From positions 1-13,965 of the forward strand of contig JAKACS010000016.1 of NCBI GenBank assembly GCA_021821235.1: 13,965 bases of DNA, given 5' to 3'. Below the pieces are notes generated by a model, which was not told the origin of the DNA, made no database searches, and saw only the letters and a list, made by a program, of their open reading frames with translations. Every line of letters starts with the position of its first letter. Positions within the stretch are counted from its first letter, which is position 1. This document shows, piece by piece, positions 1 to 8,683 of this stretch. The stretch comes from Bacillota bacterium (GTDB lineage: Bacteria > Bacillota > Bacilli > Bacillales_B > DSM-18226). A program made the position numbers and the translations under genes.

Positions 1-99
1 ATTTCGGCGCTTGGGAGGGATTTCGGGGATAGGGGGAAACCATTCTCCCGGGCCATCGTTTGGTATATGTCCTCCACTGGCGACAATCTATTTCATTAG
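1..99 (+). other. GC-richer edge, possible tail of an upstream gene
   Basis: The first 100 bases are about half G+C, clearly richer than the following AT-rich spacer. The plus-strand frame from base 1 is open for 32 codons to a TAG at 97-99 and reads ...RGKPFSRAIVWYMSSTGDN... . The minus strand is also open across the same stretch, so coding direction is uncertain. I do not recognise the peptide in either frame. It could be the end of a gene starting outside the window or a decayed repeat. Only the composition shift and the open frames are directly seen. Confidence 0.2.
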
Positions 100-197
100 C
101 ATTTTTTCCCTCAATTCCCATATTGGTTTAAGGAATTAATGCACTTGTATTCTAGAAATATATAAGTAATTTAAACATCTATACACCTTAACTTTTT

Positions 198-268
198 AAA
201 AAAACTGTCTTGACATCTTGTAGCACCATAAGTGTGCGAAATAAAAAATCTCCTTCTACAAGTCAAGA
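198..268 (-). terminator. Probable rho-independent terminator of araR
   Basis: Read on the minus strand, TCTTGACTTGTAG (256-268) pairs with CTACAAG-atg-TCAAGA (208-223): 13 base pairs with a three-base bulge. Three bases later comes a run of seven T (the A-run at 198-204 on the plus strand). It lies about 75 bases past the araR stop codon, as expected for its terminator. The loop is unusually long at 32 bases. On the plus strand the downstream T-tract is poorer, so it is mainly directional. Confidence 0.6.
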
Positions 269-342
269 GAAACTGGTTTTTCTTACAATTCTTATCTTAG
301 ATCAGGAGTTTCGTCATATGCTGATTTTTTTATGAGTCAGTC

Positions 343-1476
343 CTAATTAATATTTTCCAAACTTTTTGTTGATAATGTTGAACTTCTAATAACCAGCTGA
401 GGGTCGTATATAATCGATCCTAGGCTGGAACTCCCTGAAAATTTATTTTCAAATGCAGATACAATCCATTTAGCCGCTTCCACTCCCATATCCATTTTCG
501 GATGTGTAACAGAGGTAAGTTTTGTTTCTGTTGCTTCAGCAAGATAAGAATCATCGTAACCGACAATAGAAATGTCTTCAGGTACACGTAATTTCAACTC
601 TCTTAGCAAGTTTAATACTCGTAATGCAGTCTGATCATTATAGCATACGATTCCTGTTGGGTGTAAATCTGAAGAGATCAATATATTTTTTAACTTTTCA
701 AATAGACTGTTGTCTTGCTCTTCTGTTGAAAAATTAACGATCATTTCAGGGAAAAGTTGGAGCTGATGTTCTCTAAAGGCACGGATAAATCCTTGCATCC
801 GATAAATTCCTTGCATGTCGTCCGTTTTAAAAACACCGATAACTTTCTCATGACCTAATTTAATTAAATGCTCTGTTGCAATAAATCCCCCTTTTTCATC
901 ATCCAAAATAATATGAGGTGGAGACAGCTGAGAATAATATTGGTTAATCATTAAATATGGAATATGGTTCTTTTCTAATTCTAAATAATAGTGAATGTTT
1001 GGGTTGTAGCTGCTACTTTTAGTTGGCTCCACAATCAAACCGTCAATGTTTCTGTTCAGCATGGACTGTAAACATTGTTTTTCTTTTTCTACATTATTAT
1101 CTGTACTTGCTAAAATTAATGAATACCCTTTAGTGGACAAATAAGATTCAATTCCTTTTATAATTAATGGGAAAATATAGTCTGAGATGTACGTGGTAAT
1201 CAGACCAATATTTTTGCCATTTTCCTTAGGACTTTGTTCCTTTTCTTCGGTTTGATTTAAAGGATCCGAACAAAAAGTTCCGGCTCCTTGCTCTCTATAC
1301 AACCATCCTTCATGGACAAGATCACCTATTGCTTGACGGATCGTGTGTCTACTTACTCCGAACATCTTTACAAGTTCATTTTCTGAGTATATTTTTTCTC
1401 CAGGCATAACCTCGCCGTTCGAAATCCATTCCATAATTTTTTCTTTGACCATATTGTGTTTTGTCTGTTGAGTCAC
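343..1476 (-). CDS. araR: Arabinose operon repressor AraR (GntR/LacI hybrid)
   Basis: Transcriptional repressor of L-arabinose genes, released from DNA by arabinose. The 377-residue protein has an N-terminal GntR-type winged helix-turn-helix (about residues 10-70, with SENELVKMFGVSRHTIRQA at 31-49). A C-terminal LacI/periplasmic-binding-like effector domain starts near residue 88 with NIGLITTYISDYIFPLI. This domain order and length match Bacillus AraR. The start is GTG at 1474-1476, preceded by the purine-rich AGTGGTGA on the minus strand; an in-frame ATG at codon 9 is a weaker alternative. The gene diverges from araB, and an AraR-type palindrome overlaps its probable promoter, which implies autoregulation as in B. 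subtilis. Four sites sharing the core CGTACAA in this window are its likely targets. Confidence 0.93.
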   Translation of the reverse strand: MTQQTKHNMVKEKIMEWISNGEVMPGEKIYSENELVKMFGVSRHTIRQAIGDLVHEGWLYREQGAGTFCSDPLNQTEEKEQSPKENGKNIGLITTYISDYIFPLIIKGIESYLSTKGYSLILASTDNNVEKEKQCLQSMLNRNIDGLIVEPTKSSSYNPNIHYYLELEKNHIPYLMINQYYSQLSPPHIILDDEKGGFIATEHLIKLGHEKVIGVFKTDDMQGIYRMQGFIRAFREHQLQLFPEMIVNFSTEEQDNSLFEKLKNILISSDLHPTGIVCYNDQTALRVLNLLRELKLRVPEDISIVGYDDSYLAEATETKLTSVTHPKMDMGVEAAKWIVSAFENKFSGSSSLGSIIYDPQLVIRSSTLSTKSLENIN

Positions 1477-1511
1477 AAAATCACCACTTTCACATGTATG
1501 CTAACGTATTA

Positions 1512-1527
1512 ACTTATACGTACAATA
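1512..1527. promoter_or_regulatory. AraR-type operator, araR side
   Basis: ACTTATACGTACAATA is a palindrome centred between 1519 and 1520. The inner twelve bases TTATACGTACAA have one mismatched pair. It contains the CGTACAA half-site shared by all four candidate operators here and resembles the Bacillus AraR site (TTGTACGTACAA type). A second, overlapping dyad, ACGTAT-N6-ATACGT, spans 1504-1521. It sits 36-51 bases upstream of the araR start codon. Confidence 0.7.
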
Positions 1528-1550
1528 TTTCCGTAATACTATGGTAACAA
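1522..1550 (-). promoter_or_regulatory. Candidate araR promoter
   Basis: On the minus strand TTGTTA (1545-1550) is followed 17 bases later by TATTGT (1522-1527). Each matches the sigma-A consensus at four of six positions. The -10 overlaps the AraR-type operator at 1512-1527, which would give autorepression. It is weak, and other AT-rich hexamers nearby could serve instead. Confidence 0.4.
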
Positions 1551-1585
1551 ATAAATTAAAATTTCTCTATTAAATAATGCTTAAA

Positions 1586-1626
1586 GCAACGAAAAGAATT
1601 CTTAAAGCCTTTAATTTTTTCGTTGC
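1586..1626. repeat. Long inverted repeat in the araR-araB spacer
   Basis: GCAACGAAAA (1586-1595) is perfectly complementary to TTTTCGTTGC (1617-1626). Inside the loop TTAAAG (1602-1607) pairs with CTTTAA (1609-1614), so the whole stretch can form a cruciform or RNA stem-loop. An adjoining 11-base palindrome, TGCTTAAAGCA, covers 1578-1588. The right arm overlaps the araB -35 hexamer, so it lies upstream of the araB transcript start and is more likely a DNA site than a leader hairpin. It has no clean T-tract for termination. Confidence 0.6.
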
Positions 1627-1650
1627 AAAAATAGTGTAGCGTGATAAAAT
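1623..1650 (+). promoter_or_regulatory. Promoter of araB-araD-araA
   Basis: TTGCAA (1623-1628), a 16-base spacer and TAAAAT (1645-1650) form a sigma-A promoter. An extended -10 TG lies at 1642-1643. The -10 differs from consensus at one base. Transcription should begin near 1657, immediately before or inside the AraR-type operator at 1659-1674, giving a leader of about 110 bases. Confidence 0.7.
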
Positions 1651-1658
1651 GAAATTAA

Positions 1659-1674
1659 ACTCATGCGTACAAGT
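1659..1674. promoter_or_regulatory. AraR-type operator, araB side
   Basis: ACTCATGCGTACAAGT is centred between 1666 and 1667, with five of eight pairs matched. The right half CGTACAAGT is strong and the left half degenerate. It covers the predicted transcript start of araB, a position suited to steric repression. Its centre is 147 bp (about 14 helical turns) from the araR-side operator, a distance that would allow looping. Confidence 0.65.
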
Positions 1675-1765
1675 TTTATTTTCCATTTTACTTGTATATA
1701 AATGACAAGGCTTTCAAATCTTAGCTTTTCTTAAAAGATAATTTTCAGATAGGAAGTGAGAAAAG

Positions 1766-3469
1766 ATGACGAAGTATTCAATTGGGGTTGATTATGGAAC
1801 ACAGTCAGGAAGGGCTGTGCTTGTAGAAGTAGGGACAGGTAAGGAAATTGCGACCGCTATTAAAGAATATTTACATGGAGTCATGGATGAATTTTTACCA
1901 AATGGTACAACAAGGTTAGAAAATGACTGGGCTCTGCAACATCCAAAGGATTATATGGAAGTATTGCAGTTTACTATTCCCAAAGTATTGAAAAAAGCAC
2001 AAGTTTCAGCTGATGATGTCATTGGTTTAGGGGTAGATTTTACTGCATGTACAATCTTACCGATTGATCATGATGGAACACCATTATGTATAAAAGATGA
2101 ATTCGCTAATAATCCACACAGCTATGTTAAACTTTGGAAACACCATGCTGCGCAGGACGAGGCCAACAAGCTAAATGAAATTGCAGAAAGCCGTAATGAA
2201 AAATTTTTACAGCGTTATGGCGGAAAGATTTCTTCAGAGTGGATGATACCTAAAATTTGGCAAATTTTAAACGAGGCACCCGAGATTTATGAAGCCGCAG
2301 ATCAAATATTAGAAGCAACTGATTGGGTTGTCTATCAGTTGACAGGTGAAATGAACCGAAATAGTTGTACGGCAGGTTACAAAGCTATTTGGCATAAAAA
2401 AGATGGTTATCCTTCTAAAGAATTCTTTAAAGCACTTGATCCTAGATTAGAGAATGTTGTGGAAGATAAATTATCTACTAAAATTGTTCCAATTGGATCT
2501 AAAGCTGGTGAAATTACAGAGGAAGCTGCAAAATTAACAGGATTAAATCCAGGAACAGCAGTGGCGGTGGCAAACGTAGACGCACATGTCTCATTGCCAG
2601 CTGTGGGTATTACAGAGCCAGGGAAAATGCTAGCAATCATCGGAACATCAACTTGTCATGTGTTGCTAGGTGAAAAAGAAAAGGTTGTTCCAGGCATGTG
2701 CGGTGTTGTTGAAGATGGAATCATACCAGGATACATGGGATATGAAGCAGGGCAATCATGTGTGGGCGACCATTTTGAATGGTTTACAAAAAATTGTGTT
2801 CCGGCAAATTACTTCGAAGAAGCAAAAGAAAAAGGAATGAATATTCACCAATTGTTAACAGAAAAGGCTAGTAAATTAAAAGTTGGCGAAAGCGGTTTGC
2901 TTGCATTAGATTGGTGGAATGGGAATCGGTCAACCCTTGTTGATGCGGATCTGACAGGAATGCTTTTAGGAGCTACTCTATTGACTAAACCCGAAGAAAT
3001 TTATCGTGCATTAATTGAAGCGACGGCTTACGGAACTCGGATGATAGTAGAAACATTCCGTGAAAATGGGGTTGCAATCAATGAATTCTATGCTTGCGGT
3101 GGTATAGCTGAAAAAAATGCCTTCATGATGCAAATTTACGCGGATGTATTGAATATGGAGATTAAGATCTCGGCATCCTCGCAAACACCTGCACTTGGGT
3201 CAGCCATGTTTGGTGCTGTTGCAGCTAGAAAAGAACGCGGTGGTTACGACAGCATTACAGAGGCAGCAAAAGAAATGGGTAAAATAAAAGATACTATCTA
3301 TCAACCTAACAAAAATAACGTAGAAGTTTATGAGAAGCTTTATCAAGAATATGCCAGACTCTATGATTACTTTGGCAAAGGCGAAAATAATGTTATGAAA
3401 ATATTGAAACAAATCAAGAAAGAAAGCTCCTTACAAAAAGAGGAGGAAACAGTATGCTCGAACAATTAA
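1766..3469 (+). CDS. araB: L-ribulokinase AraB
   Basis: Phosphorylates L-ribulose to L-ribulose 5-phosphate with ATP, the second step of cytoplasmic L-arabinose catabolism. The 567 residues are close to the usual 560 of Bacillus AraB. The FGGY-kinase fold is visible from the N-terminal [11 protein letters not shown] (7-17), [10 protein letters not shown] (87-96), the expected catalytic-base region NVDAH with Asp272, and the C-terminal nucleotide-binding turn CGG at 444-446 followed by [14 protein letters not shown]. The ATG is preceded by AGGAAGTGAG at 1751-1760. The last 16 bases overlap the start of araD in another frame, which indicates translational coupling. It is the first gene of araB-D-A, a different order from the araA-B-D of B. 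subtilis. Confidence 0.96.
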   Translation: MTKYSIGVDYGTQSGRAVLVEVGTGKEIATAIKEYLHGVMDEFLPNGTTRLENDWALQHPKDYMEVLQFTIPKVLKKAQVSADDVIGLGVDFTACTILPIDHDGTPLCIKDEFANNPHSYVKLWKHHAAQDEANKLNEIAESRNEKFLQRYGGKISSEWMIPKIWQILNEAPEIYEAADQILEATDWVVYQLTGEMNRNSCTAGYKAIWHKKDGYPSKEFFKALDPRLENVVEDKLSTKIVPIGSKAGEITEEAAKLTGLNPGTAVAVANVDAHVSLPAVGITEPGKMLAIIGTSTCHVLLGEKEKVVPGMCGVVEDGIIPGYMGYEAGQSCVGDHFEWFTKNCVPANYFEEAKEKGMNIHQLLTEKASKLKVGESGLLALDWWNGNRSTLVDADLTGMLLGATLLTKPEEIYRALIEATAYGTRMIVETFRENGVAINEFYACGGIAEKNAFMMQIYADVLNMEIKISASSQTPALGSAMFGAVAARKERGGYDSITEAAKEMGKIKDTIYQPNKNNVEVYEKLYQEYARLYDYFGKGENNVMKILKQIKKESSLQKEEETVCSNN

Positions 3470-4149
3470 AGCAAGAAGTTCTAGAGGCTAATTTGCAACT
3501 TCCGAAACATGAGCTGGTTACTTTTACTTGGGGAAATGTAAGCGGTATCGATCGGGAAGAGGAACTTGTTGTTATAAAGCCAAGCGGGGTTCCATACGCT
3601 GAGTTGAAAATTGAAGACCTCGTGGTCGTTGATTTAGATGGCACGATTGTGGAAGGGAAATTACGTCCATCTTCTGATACACCAACACATGTCGCGCTTT
3701 ATCGGGCCTTCCCAACTATCGGAGGGATTGTACATACCCATTCACCATGGGCAACAAGCTGGGCTCAGGCAGGGCGCCCAATTCCTGCGTTTGGAACAAC
3801 TCATGCAGACTATTACTATGGAGAAATTCCTTGTACTCGGGAGTTAACAAAAGAGGAAATTAACCGGGCTTATGAGTTGGAAACCGGCAATGTCATTATC
3901 GATACTTTTGAAACTGGAGGCATTGATCCATTGGCGATGCCTGGAGTTCTTGTATCCAACCATGCTCCATTCTGCTGGGGCAAAGATGCAAAACAGGCAG
4001 TACACAATGCGGTTGTCCTAGAGGAAGTTGCAAAAATGGCTTTGCATACGCTACAGCTGAACCCTGATATCAAGCCAATTGAACAATTTTTATTAGATAA
4101 GCATTATCTTCGTAAGCATGGTGCTAATGCATATTATGGGCAAAAGTAA
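3454..4149 (+). CDS. araD: L-ribulose-5-phosphate 4-epimerase AraD
   Basis: Class II aldolase/adducin-family enzyme that converts L-ribulose 5-phosphate to D-xylulose 5-phosphate, which enters the pentose phosphate pathway. The 231 residues match the family length. Visible motifs are the phosphate-binding GNVSGID (27-33) and metal-binding histidines His94 and His96 in [15 protein letters not shown], with His170 in VSNHAPF. These correspond to His95, His97 and His171 of the E. coli enzyme. The active-site segment [16 protein letters not shown] is present. The start ATG has an AGGAGG ribosome binding site inside the end of araB and overlaps that gene by 16 bases. Confidence 0.96.
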   Translation: MLEQLKQEVLEANLQLPKHELVTFTWGNVSGIDREEELVVIKPSGVPYAELKIEDLVVVDLDGTIVEGKLRPSSDTPTHVALYRAFPTIGGIVHTHSPWATSWAQAGRPIPAFGTTHADYYYGEIPCTRELTKEEINRAYELETGNVIIDTFETGGIDPLAMPGVLVSNHAPFCWGKDAKQAVHNAVVLEEVAKMALHTLQLNPDIKPIEQFLLDKHYLRKHGANAYYGQK

Positions 4150-4199
4150 TTTAATGGAATGTTTTAATAACAATAAACAAAAAATAAGGGGGATTTACC

Positions 4200-5684
4200 T
4201 TGTTAACTATTAAACCGTATGAATTTTGGTTTGTCACAGGAAGCCAATTGCTCTATGGAGAAGATGCTCTGAAAGATGTAGAAAAAAATTCAAAAGTGAT
4301 TGTAAATGGTTTAGATAACAGCACTTCCATACCATATAAAATTGTATTTAAAGATGTTGTAAAAGAATCCGATGCCATCCGCAGACTCGTTTTAGAAGCG
4401 AATTTGGATGAAAATTGTGCTGGAATTATTACTTGGATGCATACTTTTTCCCCAGCAAAAATGTGGATTGCAGGGCTTTCTACGCTACAAAAACCCTTGC
4501 TCCATTTAGCTACTCAATTTAATCGTGATATTCCATGGGATTCCATTGATATGGATTTCATGAACTTAAATCAATCCGCTCATGGGGATCGCGAATATGG
4601 TTTCATGGCTGCTAGATTAAATGTGAAACGTAAGGTGATTATGGGACACTGGGAAAACCAAGAGGTTAGAGAACGAATTGGCAATTGGACCAAAACAGCC
4701 GTAGCTTTTGCGGTAAGCAAGAACTTAAAGGTTGCTAGATTTGGAGATAACATGCGCCAAGTAGCCGTCACCGAAGGAGATAAAGTAGAGGCACAAATCA
4801 AATTTGGTTGGACAGTAAACGGTTACGGAGTCGGTGACTTGGTTCAACGGATGAATGATGTTTTAGAGCAAGAAATAGACCAATTATTGGCGGAATATGA
4901 GGATCTTTATGAGATTGTTCCAGAAGGCCTTACAGATGGCCCAATCAGGGATTCGATCCGTTATCAAGCAAAAATCGAACTTGGCTTAAAAGCATTTTTA
5001 ACTGAAGGGTGTTACAGTGCCTTTACTACCACCTTTGAAGATTTACACGGGATGCGCCAGCTCCCTGGACTTGCAGTTCAACGCCTCATGGAGCAAGGGT
5101 ATGGTTTTGCGGGTGAAGGTGACTGGAAAACAGCCGCACTTGTCCGTTTGATGAAAATTATTGCGGGAAACGAAGGGACTTCCTTTATGGAAGACTATAC
5201 TTATCACTTTGAGCCGGGTAATGAAATGGTATTGGGAGCTCATATGCTTGAAGTTTGTCCGACGATTGCTGCAACCCGCCCTAAAATTGAGGTTCATCCA
5301 CTAGGAATTGGCGGCAAAGAGGATCCTGCAAGAGTTGTATTTGATGGAAGAGGTGGCTCTGCGCTAAATGCTTCAATTATTGATCTCGGACATCGCTTCC
5401 GCTTACTTATAAATGAGGTTGATGCAGTTCAACCTGAAGAAAAAATGCCTAACCTGCCAGTGGCAAGAGTACTCTGGAAAACACAACCATCTTTAAGTCA
5501 GGCGGTGGAAAATTGGATTCAAGCTGGCGGAGCGCACCATACATGCTTCTCGTATAAAATAACAACTGAACAACTGAGAGATTTTTCTGAATTAGCAGGC
5601 ATTGAAATGGTTGTGATCAACAAACATACCAAAACACATGATTTTATTAATGAATTGCGTTGGAATGAAATTGTGTATAGGTAA
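4200..5684 (+). CDS. araA: L-arabinose isomerase AraA
   Basis: Isomerises L-arabinose to L-ribulose in the cytoplasm, the entry step of the pathway. The 494 residues match the family (about 496-500). The Mn-binding and catalytic residues known in E. coli AraA as Glu306, Glu333, His350 and His450 are found here as Glu306 (GEGDWKTAA), Glu331 ([13 protein letters not shown]), His348 ([10 protein letters not shown]) and His446/447 ([10 protein letters not shown]). The start is TTG at 4200 after AAGGGGGA. It gives the typical N-terminus [14 protein letters not shown], so the rare start codon is well supported. It is last in the araB-D-A unit, 50 bases after araD, and is followed by a separate promoter region. 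Confidence 0.97.
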   Translation: MLTIKPYEFWFVTGSQLLYGEDALKDVEKNSKVIVNGLDNSTSIPYKIVFKDVVKESDAIRRLVLEANLDENCAGIITWMHTFSPAKMWIAGLSTLQKPLLHLATQFNRDIPWDSIDMDFMNLNQSAHGDREYGFMAARLNVKRKVIMGHWENQEVRERIGNWTKTAVAFAVSKNLKVARFGDNMRQVAVTEGDKVEAQIKFGWTVNGYGVGDLVQRMNDVLEQEIDQLLAEYEDLYEIVPEGLTDGPIRDSIRYQAKIELGLKAFLTEGCYSAFTTTFEDLHGMRQLPGLAVQRLMEQGYGFAGEGDWKTAALVRLMKIIAGNEGTSFMEDYTYHFEPGNEMVLGAHMLEVCPTIAATRPKIEVHPLGIGGKEDPARVVFDGRGGSALNASIIDLGHRFRLLINEVDAVQPEEKMPNLPVARVLWKTQPSLSQAVENWIQAGGAHHTCFSYKITTEQLRDFSELAGIEMVVINKHTKTHDFINELRWNEIVYR

Positions 5685-5742
5685 TTTAGGAGAAGATTCA
5701 CTCAGAATTCTAATTATATCTATTGTAAAAAATAATACTTTT

Positions 5743-5762
5743 AGTAGTTGCCTAAAACTACT
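5743..5762. repeat. Small hairpin after araA
   Basis: AGTAGTT (5743-5749) pairs with AACTACT (5756-5762) around a six-base loop, about 60 bases past the araA stop codon. It lacks a real T-tract, so it is at best a weak terminator. Its left arm overlaps the -35 hexamer of the downstream promoter. Confidence 0.35.
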
Positions 5763-5777
5763 CTAATGTTTTATAAT
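5748..5777 (+). promoter_or_regulatory. Promoter of the sugar ABC transporter genes
   Basis: TTGCCT (5748-5753), an 18-base spacer and a perfect TATAAT (5772-5777) precede a perfect AraR-type operator that covers the predicted start near 5784. This gives a leader of about 200 bases before chvE. The long untranslated stretch holds a second operator, a cre site and a hairpin. Confidence 0.65.
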
Positions 5778-5779
5778 GG

Positions 5780-5791
5780 TTGTACGTACAA
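5780..5791. promoter_or_regulatory. AraR-type operator 1, transporter unit (perfect)
   Basis: TTGTACGTACAA is a perfect 12-bp palindrome, the best AraR-type site in the window. It lies two bases past the -10 hexamer and covers the predicted transcript start. Confidence 0.8.
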
Positions 5792-5843
5792 TACATTAGT
5801 TATCGTTTAGTGGTATTTAATTTCTAAAAAGATTAATAGTTTA

Positions 5844-5855
5844 TTGTGCGTACAA
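5844..5855. promoter_or_regulatory. AraR-type operator 2, transporter unit
   Basis: TTGTGCGTACAA matches operator 1 except for one base. Its centre lies 64 bp downstream of the centre of operator 1, about six helical turns, which would put the two on the same face of the helix for cooperative binding. Confidence 0.75.
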
Positions 5856-5882
5856 CAATTTCAGATTTTTTTTAAAAATCAA

Positions 5883-5897
5883 ATGAAAGCGCATACT
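5883..5897 (+). promoter_or_regulatory. Catabolite-responsive element (cre)
   Basis: ATGAAAGCGCATACT fits every fixed position of the relaxed CcpA consensus WTGNAANCGNWNNCW. It lies about 100 bases downstream of the predicted transporter promoter start, so CcpA would act as a transcription roadblock. No equally good cre was noticed before araB, although I did not scan araB-D-A exhaustively. Confidence 0.6.
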
Positions 5898-5928
5898 ATT
5901 ATGTGAATTTTTAATTTTTTTCGTGGTA

Positions 5929-5953
5929 CTCATATACCTAAAAAGGTATTGAG
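5929..5953 (+). promoter_or_regulatory. Leader hairpin before chvE
   Basis: CTCA-t-ATACCT (5929-5939) pairs with AGGTAT-TGAG (5944-5953) around an AAAA loop: ten base pairs with one bulged T. It ends about 20 bases before the AAGGGGG ribosome binding site of chvE and does not pair with it. It could protect the 5' end of the transcript or tune translation. Confidence 0.4.
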
Positions 5954-5984
5954 ATAAATTAATAAGTTATAAGGGGGCTCATTT

Positions 5985-7061
5985 GTGAAAAAGTTAATAT
6001 CTTTAGTAGTCATGATCGTTGTGGTTTTTTCCTTAGCGGCATGCAGTAGTGCTACTGGTGGAAAAGGATCTAAAGGGTATGTTGGGATTGCTATGCCAAC
6101 CAAGTCATCTGAAAGATGGATAAAAGACGGTAATTATATGAAAAAGGAATTTGAAAAACAGGGATATAAAGTTGATCTACAGTATGCGGAAGATGTAGTA
6201 GAAAACCAGGTTTCTCAAATCGAAAACATGATTACAAAAGGTGTAAATATTTTAGTAATCGGTTCCATTGATGGTGAAGCGCTAACAAAGGTGCTAGATG
6301 AAGCCAATAAACAAAAAATTAAGGTAATAGCCTATGATCGGTTAATTAAGAAAAGTAAGTATGTAGATTACTATGCGACTTTTGATAACTTCAAAGTGGG
6401 AGTTCTACAAGGTTCATATATTGAAAACAAACTTGGTCTAAAAGACGGAAAAGGACCATTTAATATTGAGCTGTTTGGAGGTTCTCCAGACGATAATAAC
6501 GCATATTTCTTCTGGGATGGTGCTATGTCAGTATTAGAACCATATATTAAGTCTGGTAAATTAGTTGTACGCAGCGGTCAGACAAAATTCTCGCAAGCTG
6601 CTACTCTTCGCTGGGACGGTGCAACTGCTCAATCACGGATGGATAACTTATTGAGTGCAAACTATACGACTGAAAAAGTAGATGCTGTACTCTCTCCTTA
6701 TGATGGAATTAGTATTGGAATATTGTCATCCTTAAAAGGTGTTGGTTATGGTACTACTTCAAAACCACTCCCAGTTATTACTGGACAAGATGCAGAATTA
6801 GCATCTGTGAAATCAATTATTGCTGGTCAACAAACGCAAACAGTTTATAAAGATACGCGTGCATTAGCAAAACAAACTGTAAAAATGGCACAGGCAATTT
6901 TAGATGGTAAAACAGTACCAGTTAACGATACGAAATCGTATAACAATGGTGTTAAAGTTGTTCCTTCATATCTCTTACAACCAGTTTCTGTTGATAAAGA
7001 TAACTACAAGTCTGTTCTAGTAGATGGCGGATATTATACAGAAAAAGAACTTGGCAAGTAA
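5985..7061 (+). CDS. chvE: Monosaccharide ABC transporter binding lipoprotein, ChvE type
   Basis: Extracytoplasmic receptor that captures a monosaccharide, here probably L-arabinose, and delivers it to MmsA/MmsB. The 358-residue product starts with a lipoprotein signal peptide: MKK, a hydrophobic core, and lipobox SLAAC with Cys20 as the acylated residue. A periplasmic-binding type I domain follows ([19 protein letters not shown], then [17 protein letters not shown], then [16 protein letters not shown]), characteristic of the ChvE/xylose-binding group. The start is GTG at 5985 after AAGGGGGCTC. It follows the AraR-controlled promoter region and is separated from the ATPase gene by a strong hairpin. 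AraEGH of Geobacillus, a proven arabinose importer, is a comparable arrangement; the sugar is inferred from context. Confidence 0.88.
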   Translation: MKKLISLVVMIVVVFSLAACSSATGGKGSKGYVGIAMPTKSSERWIKDGNYMKKEFEKQGYKVDLQYAEDVVENQVSQIENMITKGVNILVIGSIDGEALTKVLDEANKQKIKVIAYDRLIKKSKYVDYYATFDNFKVGVLQGSYIENKLGLKDGKGPFNIELFGGSPDDNNAYFFWDGAMSVLEPYIKSGKLVVRSGQTKFSQAATLRWDGATAQSRMDNLLSANYTTEKVDAVLSPYDGISIGILSSLKGVGYGTTSKPLPVITGQDAELASVKSIIAGQQTQTVYKDTRALAKQTVKMAQAILDGKTVPVNDTKSYNNGVKVVPSYLLQPVSVDKDNYKSVLVDGGYYTEKELGK

Positions 7062-7078
7062 TTTGCCAATTTTAAAGT

Positions 7079-7120
7079 TAAATGATTTAGTGGTTCCGAG
7101 TGTAACCACTAAATCATTTA
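7079..7120. repeat. 17-bp intercistronic stem-loop between chvE and mmsA
   Basis: TAAATGATTTAGTGGTT (7079-7095) is perfectly complementary to AACCACTAAATCATTTA (7104-7120), leaving the eight-base loop CCGAGTGT. No long T-run follows (TTACCATTATGAGG). It is therefore probably a 3' stabiliser and partial terminator that lets the binding protein be made in excess over the membrane complex. Such hairpins are known downstream of binding-protein genes, for example after malE in E. coli. Confidence 0.75.
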
Positions 7121-7147
7121 TTACCATTATGAGGGCGTGGTGAAAGA

Positions 7148-8683
7148 ATGACAGCGACAATTTTGGAAATGAAAGGTATTACTAAGGAATTCCCGGGCGT
7201 AAAAGCACTAAGCAATGTAAGTTTGCAAGTGAAACAAGGAGAAATCCACGCCTTATGTGGTGAAAATGGCGCCGGGAAATCAACTTTAATGAAGGTTTTA
7301 AGTGGTGTTTATCCACATGGATCCTATAACGGAGAAATTCTTTTTACTGGGAATGTTTGTGAATTCAAAGATATTAAAGGTAGTGAAGACCTTGGTATTG
7401 TTATTATCCACCAGGAGTTGGCTTTAATACCTGAATTATCTATTGCTGAAAATATCTTTCTAGGAAATGAACAAGCCAAACGTGGGGTTATAAATTGGAA
7501 TGAAACCATCATAAGAACAAGAGAGTTACTTAGAAAAGTTGGTTTAACAGAGGATCCAAACACATTAATTATGGATATTGGAGTTGGTAAACAGCAGCTT
7601 GTTGAAATCGCAAAAGCATTATCCAAGAAAGTAAAACTTCTCATTCTTGATGAGCCAACAGCGGCTTTAAACGAAGATGACAGTCAGAACCTATTAAATC
7701 TTATGTTAGAATTTAAAAAACAAGGAATGACCATGATTATTATTTCTCATAAATTAAATGAGATAACAAAAGTCGCAGATTCAATTACGATCATACGTGA
7801 TGGACAAACAATTGAAACATTAAATATGGAGAAGGATCATGTGTCTGAAGATCGGATAATTAAAGGTATGGTTGGCAGGGATTTAACAAACCGTTACCCT
7901 GACCGTAATTCAAATATAGGGGAAGTAATTTTTGAGGTAAAAGACTGGAATGTATATCATCCATTACATAGTGATCAAAAAGTAATTGATTCAGTAAATT
8001 TTAATATTAAAAAAGGGGAAATAGTTGGGATCGCTGGTCTAATGGGTGCTGGCCGTACAGAGCTTGCGATGAGTATTTTTGGTCGGTCTTATGGGAAGAA
8101 AATAAGTGGTCATTTATATAAAAATGGCACTGAAATAGAAATGAAGGATATATCTACAGCAATTAACAATGGATTAGCATATGTAACAGAAGATCGGAAA
8201 CAGTATGGACTAAACTTAATTGAAGACATTAAAACGAACATTTCGGTAGCGAGTTTAAAAAAAATCTCAAAGGCCACAGTTATTAATCAAAACCGTGAAG
8301 TGATGGAAGCAGACAGCTACCGGGAAAAAATGAAAATTAAAACACCAAGTATTTCGCAGCTAACTTGTAACTTAAGTGGTGGTAATCAGCAAAAGGTTGT
8401 TTTAAGCAAATGGATTATGACAGAACCCGATATTTTGATCCTTGATGAACCTACACGAGGCATTGATGTTGGCGCTAAGTATGAAATCTATACCATCATC
8501 AACCAGCTTGCTGATGAAGGAAAAGGGATCTTGGCTATTTCATCTGAACTTCCAGAGCTATTGGGGATATGTGACCGAATTTATGTAATGAGCGAAGGAA
8601 GATTAACAGGGGAATTGCTAAAAGCAGATGCTTCACAAGAAAAAATTATGAAGTTTATGACTATGGGCAGAGGTGATAAATAA
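7148..8683 (+). CDS. mmsA: Monosaccharide ABC transporter ATP-binding protein, two ABC domains
   Basis: Energises sugar import at the inner face of the membrane with the permease MmsB (GguB) and the ChvE-like receptor. The 511-residue length is typical of fused sugar ATPases of the RbsA/MglA/GguA type. Domain 1 has Walker [10 protein letters not shown] (38-46), a diverged signature GVGKQQ (145-150) and Walker [12 protein letters not shown] (Asp168-Glu169). Domain 2 has a degenerate Walker [10 protein letters not shown] (297-305), a good signature LSGGNQQK (409-416) and Walker [12 protein letters not shown] (Asp433-Glu434). The asymmetry is normal for this family. It starts with ATG after GAGGGCGTGGTG. 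Its TAA overlaps the ATG of the permease gene by one base. Confidence 0.93.
   Translation: MTATILEMKGITKEFPGVKALSNVSLQVKQGEIHALCGENGAGKSTLMKVLSGVYPHGSYNGEILFTGNVCEFKDIKGSEDLGIVIIHQELALIPELSIAENIFLGNEQAKRGVINWNETIIRTRELLRKVGLTEDPNTLIMDIGVGKQQLVEIAKALSKKVKLLILDEPTAALNEDDSQNLLNLMLEFKKQGMTMIIISHKLNEITKVADSITIIRDGQTIETLNMEKDHVSEDRIIKGMVGRDLTNRYPDRNSNIGEVIFEVKDWNVYHPLHSDQKVIDSVNFNIKKGEIVGIAGLMGAGRTELAMSIFGRSYGKKISGHLYKNGTEIEMKDISTAINNGLAYVTEDRKQYGLNLIEDIKTNISVASLKKISKATVINQNREVMEADSYREKMKIKTPSISQLTCNLSGGNQQKVVLSKWIMTEPDILILDEPTRGIDVGAKYEIYTIINQLADEGKGILAISSELPELLGICDRIYVMSEGRLTGELLKADASQEKIMKFMTMGRGDK

Noticed and set aside
301..332. Plus-strand hairpin ATCAG...CTGAT followed by seven T
   Set aside because: The stem is only five pairs with a 15-base loop, and no plus-strand gene was found ending just before it.
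1691..1709. CTTGT-N9-ACAAG as a third AraR operator before araB
   Set aside because: The half-sites are spaced wrongly and the CGTAC core shared by the other four sites is missing.
5897..5902. TATTAT as the -10 of a promoter closer to chvE
   Set aside because: No -35 hexamer lies at a suitable distance, and the upstream promoter with a perfect -10 and operator explains the region better.
7324..7644. Antisense reading frame of 106 codons inside mmsA
   Set aside because: It lies entirely within a conserved ATPase gene and shows no domain of its own.
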